A DNA stretch of 64,000 nucleotides from Ancylobacter tetraedralis (GTDB lineage: Bacteria; Pseudomonadota; Alphaproteobacteria; Rhizobiales; Xanthobacteraceae), in contig NZ_JACICD010000001.1 in assembly GCF_014195655.1 (NCBI RefSeq), forward strand, positions 224,682 to 288,681. The letters are read 5' to 3'. Position 1 is the first letter of the stretch. Each line of letters starts with the position of its first letter. A program made the translations under genes and the position numbers. Positions 20,665 to 30,308 of the stretch are shown here, piece after piece. The notes beneath the pieces were generated by a model, which worked only from the letters and a program-made list of their open reading frames with translations, searched no databases and had not been told where the DNA came from.

Positions 20665-21524
20665 AGCCGCTTCGCCGCCGTCAGCGTGTTTGCCAGGAGG
20701 CAGGCGATGGTCATCGGGCCGACGCCGCCGGGTACGGGCGTGATGGCGCCGGCAATGCCCTGCGCCTCCTCGAAGGCCACGTCGCCGACCAGCCGCGTGC
20801 CGCCGTCCGGCTTCGGAACGCGGTTGATGCCGACATCGATCACCGTGGCGCCCGGTTTGATCCAGTCGCCCTTGATCATCTCCGGCCGACCGACCGCGCC
20901 GATGAGGATATCCGCCCGCCGGCACACGGCGGGGAGGTCGCGGGTGCGCGAATGGGCGATGGTGACGGTGGCGTCCTCGCGCAGCAGCAATTGCGCCAGC
21001 GGCTTGCCGACAATGTTGGAGCGCCCTACCACCACAGCCTCCAGCCCGGCGAGGCTGCCGAGCGTGTCCTTGAGCAGCATCACGCAGCCGAGCGGCGTGC
21101 AGGGCACCAGCGCGTCCAGCCCCACCGCCAGCCGTCCGGCATTCACCACATGGAACCCGTCCACGTCCTTGGCCGGATCGATGGTGGCGAGCACCGCCTG
21201 CGCGTCGATATGCGCCGGCAGCGGCAACTGCACGAGGATGCCGTGCACGGCGGGGTCGGCGTTGAGCGCGCGCACCAGTGCCAGCACGTCGTCCTGCGAC
21301 GTTTCCGCCGGCAGCCTGTGCTCGAACGAGGCCATGCCGGCCTCGATCGTCTGCCGGCCCTTGTTGCGCACATAGACCGCGCTGGCGGGGTCTTCCCCCA
21401 GCAGCACCACGGCAAGGCCGGGCGTCACCCCGGTCGCCTGCCGGAAGGCGGCGACCTCGGTGGCGATGCGGGCGCGCAGTGTCTCGGCGAAAGCTTTTCC
21501 GTCGATGAGGCGGGTCTCGATCAT
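20655..21524 (-). CDS. folD: Methylenetetrahydrofolate dehydrogenase / methenyltetrahydrofolate cyclohydrolase
   Basis: Bifunctional enzyme (289 residues) oxidising 5,10-methylene-THF to methenyl-THF and hydrolysing it to 10-formyl-THF. Catalytic Tyr51 and Lys55 lie in [10 protein letters not shown]. Other markers are [11 protein letters not shown], the nucleotide-binding [13 protein letters not shown] and C-terminal [15 protein letters not shown]. It is the last gene of the run soxB-D-A-G-purU-folD, 10 bases behind purU, so it handles the one-carbon unit released by sarcosine oxidase as well as general folate metabolism. Confidence 0.96.
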   Translation of the reverse strand: MIETRLIDGKAFAETLRARIATEVAAFRQATGVTPGLAVVLLGEDPASAVYVRNKGRQTIEAGMASFEHRLPAETSQDDVLALVRALNADPAVHGILVQLPLPAHIDAQAVLATIDPAKDVDGFHVVNAGRLAVGLDALVPCTPLGCVMLLKDTLGSLAGLEAVVVGRSNIVGKPLAQLLLREDATVTIAHSRTRDLPAVCRRADILIGAVGRPEMIKGDWIKPGATVIDVGINRVPKPDGGTRLVGDVAFEEAQGIAGAITPVPGGVGPMTIACLLANTLTAAKRLVG

Positions 21525-21534
21525 CAGGGCCTCC

Positions 21535-22404
21535 TCAGTCGCGGAACACGACGGTCTTGTGGCCGTTGGTCAGCACCCGGTCGTCGAGGTGCCAGGCGAG
21601 TGCCCGCGCCAACACGCGGCGCTCGATGTCGCGGCCCTTGCGCACGAGGTCCTCGGCGGAATCCTGATGGGTGATGCGCTCGACATCCTGCTCGATGATC
21701 GGACCTTCGTCGAGATCGGAGGTCACGTAATGCGCCGTGGCGCCGATCAGCTTCACGCCCCGCGCATGCGCCTGATGATAGGGCTTGGCGCCCTTGAAGC
21801 CGGGCAGGAAGGAATGGTGGATGTTGATGCAGCGGCCCGACAGCTTGGCCGAGAGCCCGTCGGACAGCACCTGCATGTAGCGCGCCAGCACCGCGAGCTC
21901 CGCGCCGGACGTCTGGAACAGCTCCCATAGCTGGGCTTCCTGCTCCATCTTGGTCTGCTTGGTGATGGGCAGGTAGTGGAAGGGAATGCCGTCGAAATCG
22001 AGATGGGCGTAGGTCTCGCGCGGGTAGTTGGCGATGATGCCGACGATCTCCATCGGAATCTCGCCGATGCGCCAGCGATAGAGCAGGTCCGCCAGGCAAT
22101 GGTCGAACTTGGAGACGAGCAGCATGACCTTGCGCGTGGTACCGCGCTGGCGCAGGCGCCAGTTGAAGGCGAATGGCTGCGCCACCGCCTCGAAATCCGA
22201 TTTCAGCGCCTCCAGCGAGCCTGCATCGCCCGGCCGGTCGAACATAACGCGCATGAAGAAGCGGCCGCTCTCCGTGTCGTCGAACTGCTGCGCCTCGAGG
22301 ATGTTGCCACCATGCTCGAACAGGAAGGTGGCCACGGCCGCGACGATGCCGGGCCGATCGGGGCAGGAGAGGGTGAGGACGTGGGGCGTGGTCATATCGC
22401 TCAT
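21535..22404 (-). CDS. purU: Formyltetrahydrofolate deformylase
   Basis: Hydrolyses 10-formyl-THF to formate and THF; 289 residues. An N-terminal ACT domain ([21 protein letters not shown], to about 80) regulates a C-terminal formyltransferase-fold domain with the catalytic Asn-His-Asp set visible in [20 protein letters not shown] and [13 protein letters not shown]. The ATG at 22404 matches the normal family N-terminus; the longer frame is an Arg/Pro leader. With FolD and sarcosine oxidase it frees THF and exports C1 units as formate, a linkage seen in many sox operons. Confidence 0.95.
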   Translation of the reverse strand: MSDMTTPHVLTLSCPDRPGIVAAVATFLFEHGGNILEAQQFDDTESGRFFMRVMFDRPGDAGSLEALKSDFEAVAQPFAFNWRLRQRGTTRKVMLLVSKFDHCLADLLYRWRIGEIPMEIVGIIANYPRETYAHLDFDGIPFHYLPITKQTKMEQEAQLWELFQTSGAELAVLARYMQVLSDGLSAKLSGRCINIHHSFLPGFKGAKPYHQAHARGVKLIGATAHYVTSDLDEGPIIEQDVERITHQDSAEDLVRKGRDIERRVLARALAWHLDDRVLTNGHKTVVFRD

Positions 22405-22498
22405 CGGAATACTCGTCGGTCTGCCGGCGGCGCGGTGTCGCGCTCGGCCGGCTTTTACGGGAGAAGCGGGGGTCCGTGAAGCGCGCACCGCGCCGCAC

Positions 22499-23107
22499 TC
22501 AACCTCGGTCGTCCAGTTCGAAGCCGTATTCGGCGGCGCTGGAGACCAGGAAGCGCAGCAGGGCCGCCTCGAAGCTGCGCGCGACCAAGAGGCGCCATGT
22601 CGCCTCCTCGCGCCGCCACAGGGTGATGCCGATATGCGCCAGCACCGTCGTCGCCGCCATTCCCGGCAGGAACACGCGCGGGTCGAGGTCGATCAGCGCG
22701 CCCTTGGCGAGCGTGTCGGCCACTTTCGGGCCGGTGAGGTCGAGGGTGACGACGGCATCGCTCTGGTCGGTAATGGCGGCCAGCGGGCCGAGCGCGGCCC
22801 TCAAGGTGCCGGCGATGTCGCGATCGAGACCCGACAGTGCCAGCCAGCGCCCCGGCGCGGTGCCGATGAGCGTGCGCGCTCCGGCGAAGACCGCGCGCGA
22901 GGCGCGCGGCAGCTCCAGGCCCAGCGCGCCCCGCACGGCCTCGGCGAGCGCGTCGTCGTCGCCCTTCCGGGCGGCGAGGGTGGCGATGGAAAGCCCATCG
23001 ATGCGGCGGGCGGTGACACCCAACGTGCCCGCCACGCCGTAATGGCCGGCAGTGGCCACCGCGTCGAAGGGCAGGGTGTCCAGCGGATGAGACGAATGAT
23101 CAGCCAC
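22499..23107 (-). CDS. soxG: Sarcosine oxidase gamma subunit
   Basis: Gamma chain of heterotetrameric sarcosine oxidase, about 202 residues, usual for the family. Typical stretches are [32 protein letters not shown] and the conserved C-terminus [16 protein letters not shown]. The GTG at 23107 overlaps the soxA stop by eight bases, implying coupled translation. The subunit is structural and contacts the alpha chain. Confidence 0.9.
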   Translation of the reverse strand: MADHSSHPLDTLPFDAVATAGHYGVAGTLGVTARRIDGLSIATLAARKGDDDALAEAVRGALGLELPRASRAVFAGARTLIGTAPGRWLALSGLDRDIAGTLRAALGPLAAITDQSDAVVTLDLTGPKVADTLAKGALIDLDPRVFLPGMAATTVLAHIGITLWRREEATWRLLVARSFEAALLRFLVSSAAEYGFELDDRG

Positions 23108-26063
23108 GGAGCCGCTCCCCTTCCGGATCGATGAAGCCCGGCGCGCAGATTTCCACCTCGATGTCCCCCCCGCGCACCGGGTCATAGGCGCGCACGCGCT
23201 CGCCGATGCGCTCGGGACCGCGCTGGAGGAGGCCGAGGCCGATCCAGTGACCCAGATGGGGCGAATGGGCCACCGAGGTCATGTAACCCTCGTCATTCTC
23301 GAGGCTCGCGGCCGCCCCGATCTTGAGGAAATGCGCGCCGGCGCGCAGGCGCTGGCTGGGGTCCACCGGCTTGAAGCCGACAAAGGTCGGCCGCTGCGGA
23401 TCCACCAGCCCGGGACGGCCGGCCATGACACGGCCGATATAGTCCTTCTTGGTGGATGCCATGCGCCCGAAGCCGAGGTCGCGCGCCGTGGTCTGGCCGC
23501 TCAGTTCATTGCCGGACACATGCCCCTTCTCGATGCGCATGACGCCGAGCGCCTCGATGCCATACGGCGTGATGCCGAACGCCTCGCCCGCGCTCATCAG
23601 CGCCTGCGCCAGCGCGGCGCCATGCCGGGCCGGCACGGCGATCTCGAAGCCCAGCTCGCCGGAGAAGGACAGGCGGAACAGCCGCGCCTTCACCCCGCCC
23701 AGCACGGTGCCCTCGATGGCGCCCATGAAGGGCAGTCCGTCATTGGACACGTCCACTCCCGCATCGACCACGCGGGCCAGCACGTCGCGGGCGCGCGGCC
23801 CGGCGAGCGCGATCTGCGCCCATTGCTCGGATACCGAGGCGATGCTGACATCGAGTTGCGGCCACAGCACCTGCAGGCAGAATTCGAGATGCTGGTAGAC
23901 CTTGGCGGCGTTGGCCGTGGTGGTCGTCATCACGTAATGCTCGGCCCCCAGCCGTGCCGTGGTGCCGTCATCCATCACCAGCCCATCCTCGCGCAGCATC
24001 ACGCCGTAGCGCGCCTTGCCGATGGCCAGCGTCGAGAAGGTGTTGATGTAGAGCCGGTCGAGCAGGGTGCCGACATCGGGCCCCTGCAGGTCGATCTTGC
24101 CGAAGGTGGAGACGTCGATGAGCCCGACCGAGGCGCGCACCGCTTTCACTTCGCGGTTCACGCTCTCCAGCCAGTCGGTTTCGCCCGGGCGGGGGAAATA
24201 CTGCGCCCGCAGCCAGGCACCGGTTTCGATGAACACCGCGCCGCGTGCCTTCGCCCATTCATGGGTCGGGGTCAGGCGGACGGCGCGGAAGTCCTTGCCC
24301 CGATGGTGCCCGCCCAGCGCGCCGAGCGACACCGGCGTGTAGGGCGGCCGGAAGATGGTGGTGCCGGTCTCGGGGATCGAGGCGCCGGTGAGGCTCGCCA
24401 TGATGGCGAGGCCGGTGACGTTGGAGGTGCGGCCCTGGTCGGTCGCCATGCCGAGCGTGGTGTAGCGCTTGAGATGCTCGACCGAGCGGAAGCCTTCCTT
24501 GTAAGCGATGGTGATGTCCTTCGCCGTCACGTCGTTCTGCAGATCGACGAAGGCCGGACCCCTGGAATCCGCCACATGCCAGAACGGGGTGATGGCGACG
24601 CTCTCCTCCGCCACGGCCGGCACGTCGGGCAGCGGCACGGGGAAGCCGAGCGCCTCTGCGGCCTCCGCGCCCTGCGCCGCGCCGTCGGTCAGCGCCGCGC
24701 CAAGGGAGAAGGCGCCGCTGGCAGCGCCCGCCACGGCGAGCAAGGGCGGCACGATGCCCGGCACGAAGGCGGCGATGGCCTCGTCCCAGGCCGGCTTGCC
24801 GCCGTGATGGCAGGTGAGATGGACATTGGGCGACCAGCCGCCCGACACGGCCAGCGTGTCGACCGCCAGCCGTTCCGTGCGCCCGTCCGCCACGATATCG
24901 ACCGCGGTGAGCCGCTTGCCATGGGTGGCGGTGACGCGCCCGTCGAGCAGGGTGCGGATGCCCTTCGCTTTCGCCTGCTGCACGAGGCTGGCCGCCACCG
25001 CCTTGCGCACGTCGACGATCGCAGCCACCTCGATGCCGGCCGCCTTGATTTCGAGGGCGCCGCGCCAGGCGTCGTCATTATTGGCGAATACCGCGACGCG
25101 GTGTCCCGGCGCCACGGCGAAGCGGTTGACATAGGTGCGCACCGCGCCCGCCAGCATCACGCCCGGCCGGTCATTGCCGCCGAACACGATGGGCCGCTCG
25201 GTCGCGCCCGCGGCCAGCACGGCGCGGCGGGCATGGATGCGCCACAGCCGCTGGCGCGGCTGGAAGGGCGGGGGCACCGGCAGGTGGTCGGCCACGCGTT
25301 CCAGCGCGCCATAAGTGCCGGAATCATAGACGCCGAACACGGTGGTGCGGGTCATGAGGCGGACATTGGGCAGGCTGGCCAGCTCGGCCGTGACCCGCGC
25401 GGCCCATTCCGCCGCCGGTTTGCCGTCGATCTCGCGCGTCTCGGCATTGAGCCGGCCGCCGGCGAGGAAATCCTCATCCGCCAGGATCACCCGCGCGCCG
25501 GCGCGTCCCGCCGCGAGCGCCGCCATCAGCCCGGCCGGGCCGGCGCCGATCACCAGCACATCGCAGAAGGTGCTGGCCTTCTCGTAAGGGTCGGGGTCGG
25601 CCGCCTCGGCCATGCGCCCCAGCCCTGCGGCGCGGCGGATGATGGGCTCGTAGACCTTCTCCCAGAAGGCGGCGGGCCACATGAAGGTCTTGTAGTAGAA
25701 GCCCGCCCCGAGGAAGGGCGAGAGCAGCTGGTTGACGCTCAGAAGGTCGAGATCGAGCGAGGGCCAGCGGTTCTGGCTCTGCGCCTCCAGCCCGTCGAAC
25801 AGCTCGGCCACGGTGGCGCGGGTATTGGGCTCGCGCCGCGCGCCGGCGCGCAGCTCGACCAGCGCGTTCGGCTCCTCCGCCCCCGCCGAGACGATGCCGC
25901 GCGGGCGGTGATATTTGAACGAGCGGCCGACCAGGCGCACGTCGTTGGCCAGCAGCGCCGAGGCCAGCGTGTCGCCGGCATGGCCGCCATAGCTCCGGCC
26001 GTCGAAGGTGAAGGCGAGGGAACGCGCGCGGTCGATGAGACCGCCCTTGGCGAGGCGGCTCAT
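23100..26063 (-). CDS. soxA: Sarcosine oxidase alpha subunit
   Basis: 987-residue alpha chain. The N-terminal part carries a 2Fe-2S-ferredoxin-like fold (FTFDGRSYGGHAGDTLASALLAN). The NAD+-binding oxidoreductase domain holds VLVIGAGPAGLMAALAAGRAG. The C-terminal half is a GcvT-like THF-binding aminomethyltransferase domain (GLIDVSTFGKIDLQGPDVGTLLDRLY, GSLGFEIAVPA-like block, PYGIEALGVMRIEKGHVSG). In the complex, sarcosine oxidation at the beta chain passes the methylene group to THF bound here. The start overlaps the soxD stop. Confidence 0.96.
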   Translation of the reverse strand: MSRLAKGGLIDRARSLAFTFDGRSYGGHAGDTLASALLANDVRLVGRSFKYHRPRGIVSAGAEEPNALVELRAGARREPNTRATVAELFDGLEAQSQNRWPSLDLDLLSVNQLLSPFLGAGFYYKTFMWPAAFWEKVYEPIIRRAAGLGRMAEAADPDPYEKASTFCDVLVIGAGPAGLMAALAAGRAGARVILADEDFLAGGRLNAETREIDGKPAAEWAARVTAELASLPNVRLMTRTTVFGVYDSGTYGALERVADHLPVPPPFQPRQRLWRIHARRAVLAAGATERPIVFGGNDRPGVMLAGAVRTYVNRFAVAPGHRVAVFANNDDAWRGALEIKAAGIEVAAIVDVRKAVAASLVQQAKAKGIRTLLDGRVTATHGKRLTAVDIVADGRTERLAVDTLAVSGGWSPNVHLTCHHGGKPAWDEAIAAFVPGIVPPLLAVAGAASGAFSLGAALTDGAAQGAEAAEALGFPVPLPDVPAVAEESVAITPFWHVADSRGPAFVDLQNDVTAKDITIAYKEGFRSVEHLKRYTTLGMATDQGRTSNVTGLAIMASLTGASIPETGTTIFRPPYTPVSLGALGGHHRGKDFRAVRLTPTHEWAKARGAVFIETGAWLRAQYFPRPGETDWLESVNREVKAVRASVGLIDVSTFGKIDLQGPDVGTLLDRLYINTFSTLAIGKARYGVMLREDGLVMDDGTTARLGAEHYVMTTTTANAAKVYQHLEFCLQVLWPQLDVSIASVSEQWAQIALAGPRARDVLARVVDAGVDVSNDGLPFMGAIEGTVLGGVKARLFRLSFSGELGFEIAVPARHGAALAQALMSAGEAFGITPYGIEALGVMRIEKGHVSGNELSGQTTARDLGFGRMASTKKDYIGRVMAGRPGLVDPQRPTFVGFKPVDPSQRLRAGAHFLKIGAAASLENDEGYMTSVAHSPHLGHWIGLGLLQRGPERIGERVRAYDPVRGGDIEVEICAPGFIDPEGERLRG

Positions 26064-26368
26064 GGGGCGTCTCCCGGGACGTTTCCTGCCGCGTCTCCCG
26101 CCGCGTCTCGCGCATCACGGGCGAGGCGCGCGCCGGCAATGGCGTGGGTGAGCGTGTTGCGCTCCACCTTCACCCACTGGCGGCAGCCATAGGCGTGATA
26201 CCACCATTCCTGATGCGCCCCGGCGGGATTGTCGCGCAGGTAGACGTAATCGAAGAAGCGGTCCGGCGCGTCCGGCGCGGCGGGATCGGGGCGGGTGAGC
26301 GTCGCGTCGCCGAGATAGCTGAATTCGTGGGCGTCGCGCTCGCCGCAATAGGGGCAGGGGATGCGCAT
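26060..26368 (-). CDS. soxD: Sarcosine oxidase delta subunit
   Basis: Small zinc-binding delta chain, 102 residues. The N-terminus MRIPCPYCGERDAHEF and later HAYGCRQW provide the three cysteines and histidine of the zinc site. The family block YVYLRDNPAGAHQEWWYHAYGC is intact. The ATG overlaps the soxB stop by one base. The C-terminus carries an Ala/Gly/Asp-rich tail (about 83-102) with repeated RDA/GDA units that look dispensable. Confidence 0.94.
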   Translation of the reverse strand: MRIPCPYCGERDAHEFSYLGDATLTRPDPAAPDAPDRFFDYVYLRDNPAGAHQEWWYHAYGCRQWVKVERNTLTHAIAGARLARDARDAAGDAAGNVPGDAP

Positions 26369-27618
26369 CAGTGCAGGTTCGGCTGGGCGCCGACTCCCTT
26401 CTCGTCGATGAGATGGCCGGTGCGGAAACGGTCGAGGCGCATCAGCCGCGCCACCTCGTGCGGCTCGTTGCGGGCGATGAGATGGGCGAAGCACCAGCCG
26501 GAGGCCGGGGTCGCCTTGAAGCCGCCATAGCACCAGCCGGCATTGAGATAGAGGCCGGGCAGCGGCGTGCGATCGATGATGGGCGAGCCGTCCATCGACA
26601 TGTCCATGATGCCGCCCCACATGCGCAGGAGCCGCACCCGGCCGATGCGCGGCATCAGCGCCATGCCGCCCTCGGCCACATCCTCGACCACCGGCAGGTT
26701 GCCGCGCTGGGCGTAGGAATTGTAGCCGTCAATGTCGCCGCCGAACACCAGGCCGCCCTTGTCGGACTGGCTGATGTAGAAATGCCCGGCGCCGAAGGTG
26801 ATGACGCCGTCGATCGCCGGCTTCAGCCCTTCCGAGACGAAGGCCTGCAGCACATGGCTCTCGATCGGCAGCCGCAATCCGGCCTTTGACGCGACGCGCG
26901 TCGTCGAGCCCGCCACCGCGAGCCCCACCTTGCCGGCACCAATGGGCCCGCGCGTGGTTTCCACCCCGAGGATGCGATCGCCCTCGCGGAGGAAGCCCGT
27001 GACCTCGCAGTTCTGGAGGATGTCGACGCCGAGGCGATCCGCACCCCGCGCGTAGCCCCACACCACGGCATCATGGCGCGCGGTGCCGGCGCGCTCCTGG
27101 AGCAGGCCTCCCTGAATGGGGAACCGCGCATTGTCGTAATCGAGGAACGGGTACATGGCCCGCACCTCGTCGCGGCCCAGAAGCTGCGAATCCACCCCGC
27201 TCAGTCGCATGGCATTGCCGCGCCGCGCATAGGCGTCGCGCTGCGCATCGGAATGATAGAGGTTGAGGATGCCGCGCTGGCTGACCATCGCGTTGTAGTT
27301 CAGTTCCTGCTCCAGCCCTTCCCAGAGCTTCATCGACCATTCGTAGAACGGCTCGTTGCCCGGCAACAGGTAGTTGGAGCGGATGATGGTGGTGTTCCGC
27401 CCGGCATTGCCCGAGCCGATATACCCCTTTTCGATCACCGCGACATTGCGGATGCCGTGCTGGCTGGCGAGGTAATAGGCCGTGGCGAGGCCATGGCCGC
27501 CGCCGCCGACGATGATCACGTCATAGGCCGGCTTCGGCGTCGCCGCGCGCCAGGCCGGCTTCCAACCGGACTGGCCGGAGAGCCCGTTCGTGAGAATGCT
27601 GAGCCAGGAATAGCGCAT
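26368..27618 (-). CDS. soxB: Sarcosine oxidase beta subunit
   Basis: Catalytic beta chain, 416 residues. It has the FAD loop IIVGGGGHGLATAYYLA. The segment GTARHDAVVWGYARGADR contains the histidine that holds FMN covalently in this family. LRMWGGIMDMSMDGSPIID and LNAGWCYGGFKATPASG are conserved substrate-site blocks. It oxidises sarcosine to glycine, methylene-THF (or formaldehyde) and H2O2. First gene of soxBDAG-purU-folD; the divergent LysR gene starts 107 bases upstream. Confidence 0.96.
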   Translation of the reverse strand: MRYSWLSILTNGLSGQSGWKPAWRAATPKPAYDVIIVGGGGHGLATAYYLASQHGIRNVAVIEKGYIGSGNAGRNTTIIRSNYLLPGNEPFYEWSMKLWEGLEQELNYNAMVSQRGILNLYHSDAQRDAYARRGNAMRLSGVDSQLLGRDEVRAMYPFLDYDNARFPIQGGLLQERAGTARHDAVVWGYARGADRLGVDILQNCEVTGFLREGDRILGVETTRGPIGAGKVGLAVAGSTTRVASKAGLRLPIESHVLQAFVSEGLKPAIDGVITFGAGHFYISQSDKGGLVFGGDIDGYNSYAQRGNLPVVEDVAEGGMALMPRIGRVRLLRMWGGIMDMSMDGSPIIDRTPLPGLYLNAGWCYGGFKATPASGWCFAHLIARNEPHEVARLMRLDRFRTGHLIDEKGVGAQPNLH

Positions 27619-27674
27619 GCGGGGGCCTTACCTATGTTCCAAACAGCTATAATCCGGCTGGAGGATGCTGATAA

Positions 27675-27691
27675 TATAAGTTTCAGTTATA
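27675..27691. promoter_or_regulatory. Inverted repeat TATAA-N7-TTATA, candidate LysR operator for sox
   Basis: Perfect 5-bp arms at 27675-27679 and 27687-27691 in the short AT-rich gap between soxB and its divergent LysR gene. This fits the T-N11-A form of LysR boxes. Confidence 0.5.
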
Positions 27692-27725
27692 CATCGCCGA
27701 TCCCTTCGCGAGTGACGCCGTCGCC

Positions 27726-28691
27726 ATGGCCGACAACCTCCCCTTCGATCTCCGGGCGCTGGAAATCTTCCTCGCGGTCTGCGAGGCCGGCACCATGGCG
27801 CAGGCGGCGCGGCGGCTCGGGCTCACCCAGCCGGCCGTCTCGCAGGCGGTTGCCGAGATGGAGCGGCGCATCGGCATCGCGCTGTTCGACCGCTCGGCGC
27901 GCCCGCTGGCGCTCACCGTGGCGGGCGGCGCGCTGCGCCAGAGAGGAAGCGCGCTCTTGTCCGAGGCGCGGCAGATCGCGCCGCTCGTGCGCGAGGCCGA
28001 GCATGCCCGCCTGCCGCTGCTGCGCGCGGGCCTCGTCGATTCGCTCTCGCGCGTGCTGATCACCCCGCTGGCGCGGGCACTGGACGAGAAGGCGGAGCAG
28101 GTGTCGCTGCTGTCCGGGCTCACCGCCTCCCATGGCGGGGCACTGCTGACGCGCCAGCTCGATCTTCTGGTCGGGGCGGGCGATCTCGACGATATCGAGG
28201 GGCTGGAGCGCTGGCCGCTGCTTACCGAGCCCTATGTGCTGCTGATGCCCGCGCATCTGCCGCGCCCCGGCCGGACGGGGGATCTGGAGGAACTGGTCCG
28301 CCAGCTCCCGCTGGTGCGCTTCTCCGCCCGCTCGCAGACCGGCATGGAAGTGGAGCGGCATCTGCGCCGCCTGCGGCTCGACCTGCCGCGCCGCATGGAA
28401 TTCGACACGCCCTATGGCGTCACCGCCAGCGTCACCGACGGGATGGGCTTTGCCATTACCACGCCGCTCTGCCTGTTCGAGGCGGGGCTGGGGCTGGAGG
28501 GCTTCGCCTGCTGGCCGCTTCCCGGCCCCGGATTGACGCGTCACCTCACGCTGATCGCCCGCCGGCAGGAACTCGGCCGCCTGCCCCGGGAGATCGCCGA
28601 TTTCTGCCGCGCGCAGCTGCGCCTCGCGGCGCCCGCCGTCGGCGCACTGGTCGGCGAGAAGCTGGCGGAGGCGTTCCGGGTGGAAGCGTAA
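27726..28691 (+). CDS. LysR-family regulator, probably of the sarcosine oxidase operon
   Basis: A 321-residue transcription factor. The winged helix begins FDLRALEIFLAVCEAGTMAQ, with recognition stretch LTQPAVSQAVAEMERRI. The periplasmic-binding-protein-like effector domain begins near residue 95 (LPLLRAGLVDSLSRVLITPL). Divergent placement from soxB, 107 bases away with an intervening dyad, makes it the likely activator of soxBDAG-purU-folD; the ligand may be sarcosine or glycine betaine derivatives. A strong hairpin follows the stop. Confidence 0.9.
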   Translation: MADNLPFDLRALEIFLAVCEAGTMAQAARRLGLTQPAVSQAVAEMERRIGIALFDRSARPLALTVAGGALRQRGSALLSEARQIAPLVREAEHARLPLLRAGLVDSLSRVLITPLARALDEKAEQVSLLSGLTASHGGALLTRQLDLLVGAGDLDDIEGLERWPLLTEPYVLLMPAHLPRPGRTGDLEELVRQLPLVRFSARSQTGMEVERHLRRLRLDLPRRMEFDTPYGVTASVTDGMGFAITTPLCLFEAGLGLEGFACWPLPGPGLTRHLTLIARRQELGRLPREIADFCRAQLRLAAPAVGALVGEKLAEAFRVEA

Positions 28692-28696
28692 TGGGA

Positions 28697-28727
28697 GGCT
28701 CCCTCTCCCCGACGGGGAGAGGGAGCC
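28697..28727. terminator. Strong bidirectional hairpin
   Basis: GGCTCCCTCTCCCC and GGGGAGAGGGAGCC pair perfectly over 14 bp with a GAC loop, filling the space between the convergent LysR and ketosynthase stops. Its CTCCCC/GGGGAG core resembles the palindromic element at 15691-15802, so it may be a short member of the same repeat family serving as terminator. Confidence 0.65.
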
Positions 28728-28735
28728 GGCTCCGC

Positions 28736-29950
28736 TCAGCCGTTATACCGCCTCAGTGCCAGCACCGCGTTGAGCCCGCCAAAGGCGAAGCTCGACGAGA
28801 TGGCGGTCTCGATCGGCGCCGTTCGGGCGGCGTTGGGCACGCAGTCGATATCGCAATCGGGGTCGAATTCGCGATAGCCCATGGTCGGCGGCAGGAAGCC
28901 CTCGCGCAGAGCCAGCACCGTGGTCACGCAGTCCAGCGCGCCGGATGCATTCATGGTGTGCCCATATTGGGATTTCGACGAGGAGACCGGCAGCTTGGCC
29001 AGGTGATCGCCGAATACCTGCCGCAGCGCCGCCGTCTCGGTCTTGTCGTTCAGCACTGTCGCGGTGCCGTGGGCGCTGACATAATCGACCGCCTCCGGTT
29101 TGACGCCGGCATCCTCCAGCGCGAAGCGCATGGAGGCCGCCGCGCTCGCCATGTCGGGGGCGGTGATGTCCATGCCGTCGGCGCTCATGCCGAAGCCGAT
29201 CATCTCGGCATGGATGGTGGCGCCGCGGGCGATGGCGCGGTCCATGTTTTCCAGCACCACGGCGCCGCCGCCCTCGCCGATGACGAGGCCGCCGCGATCC
29301 TTGGAGAAGGGCCGGCAGCCCTCGGCGGCGAGCACGCGCAGCGCTTCCCAGCTCTTCAGCATGCCGAAGGTGATCTGCGATTCGGCCCCGCCGGCCACCG
29401 CGACATCCAGCATGCCCGAGCGGATCATGTGGAACGCGGTGCCGATGGAGTGCGACGCCGAGGAACAGGCCGAGGCGATGGAGAAGGAGGGCCCGTGAAT
29501 GCCGAGATCCATGGTGACATGGCTCACCTGGCCGCTCGGCATGGCGCGCGGCACGGTGAAGGGATGCGGGCGCGGCGCCTTCTCCGCATAGAGCTTGTGG
29601 TAGCTGTCATCGACCGCGTGGAAGCCGACCGAGGCGGCGAAGATGGCCCCGGCGCGATGGCGTGCCACGCCTTCCAGGGCCGGGCCGGCATCCCTCAGGG
29701 CCTGCCGGGCGACGACGACGGCGAATTGCGAGGTGCGGTCGATCAGCCCGAGCTGGCGCGGCTCGAAATGCGCCTCCGGCGCGAAGCCGCGGACCTCGGC
29801 GGAGATCTTCGTCTTCATCGAGGTGACGTCGACGCCCTGTGTCGGGCCGATGCCCACCGTGCCGGCGCGCAGGCCCGCCAGATGAGCGGCAATGTCGGGC
29901 CCGAGCGCGGAGAGCGAGCCGAGGCCGGTGATCGCGACGCGGGCCGTCAT
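28736..29950 (-). CDS. Beta-ketoacyl-ACP synthase, orphan, paired with an ACP
   Basis: Thiolase-fold condensing enzyme of 404 residues with an intact catalytic triad: Cys162 in SIASACSSASH, His294 in SAHGTATVLNDKTE, Lys326 and His331 in SSSKSQYGHTMNASG. It extends acyl chains by decarboxylative condensation of malonyl-ACP. The sequence is FabF/NodE-like, but several positions differ from housekeeping FabF. Its ATG overlaps the stop of the ACP gene by four bases, so it probably works with that ACP. No dehydratase, reductase or thioesterase is adjacent, so the product cannot be inferred. Confidence 0.9.
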   Translation of the reverse strand: MTARVAITGLGSLSALGPDIAAHLAGLRAGTVGIGPTQGVDVTSMKTKISAEVRGFAPEAHFEPRQLGLIDRTSQFAVVVARQALRDAGPALEGVARHRAGAIFAASVGFHAVDDSYHKLYAEKAPRPHPFTVPRAMPSGQVSHVTMDLGIHGPSFSIASACSSASHSIGTAFHMIRSGMLDVAVAGGAESQITFGMLKSWEALRVLAAEGCRPFSKDRGGLVIGEGGGAVVLENMDRAIARGATIHAEMIGFGMSADGMDITAPDMASAAASMRFALEDAGVKPEAVDYVSAHGTATVLNDKTETAALRQVFGDHLAKLPVSSSKSQYGHTMNASGALDCVTTVLALREGFLPPTMGYREFDPDCDIDCVPNAARTAPIETAISSSFAFGGLNAVLALRRYNG

Positions 29951-30234
29951 CCGGCGGACGCGGCCCCGGCCGTGCGGCCATGGCTGGCGGCAACCAGCTC
30001 GGCCACATGGTCGACCAGCGCGCCGACGGTGACATTGTTGCCGTTCAGCGGTCCGTCATTGGGAATTTCGATGTCGAAGCGGCTCTCCAGCTTGAAGATC
30101 GTCTCGATGAGGTCGAGCGAGGAAATGCCGAGTTCCGCCACCGGCGTCTCCCGCGTCAGGAGGGTCGCATCGACACCCACTTCGTCCGCGATGAAGGCGA
30201 CGATTTCGGTGACGGTGGGATCGTCTGTCTGCAT
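29947..30234 (-). CDS. Acyl carrier protein partner of the orphan ketosynthase
   Basis: A 95-residue carrier protein. The phosphopantetheine site is GISSLDLIETIF, with Ser39 as the attachment serine; ISSLD replaces the usual DSLD. Four-helix pattern with an acidic helix II (LDLIETIFKLESRFDIEIP), followed by an unusual Asn-rich loop NDGPLNGNNVTVGALVDHV. Not AcpP-like in length or sequence. Translationally coupled to the ketosynthase, with a palindrome-rich region upstream. Confidence 0.88.
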   Translation of the reverse strand: MQTDDPTVTEIVAFIADEVGVDATLLTRETPVAELGISSLDLIETIFKLESRFDIEIPNDGPLNGNNVTVGALVDHVAELVAASHGRTAGAASAG

Positions 30235-30308
30235 GGTCTGCCCAAAGTCCGCTCTTCTGCGCCGCCGGCCGCTCGGGCCGGCAGCATGGGATCGCTCTTG
30301 GTAGCACA

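Noticed and set aside
23247-26192. 981-codon open frame antisense to soxA
   Set aside because: It mirrors a fully supported gene; GC-rich coding DNA lacks stops on the opposite strand. The translation is His/Arg/Gly-rich without domains.
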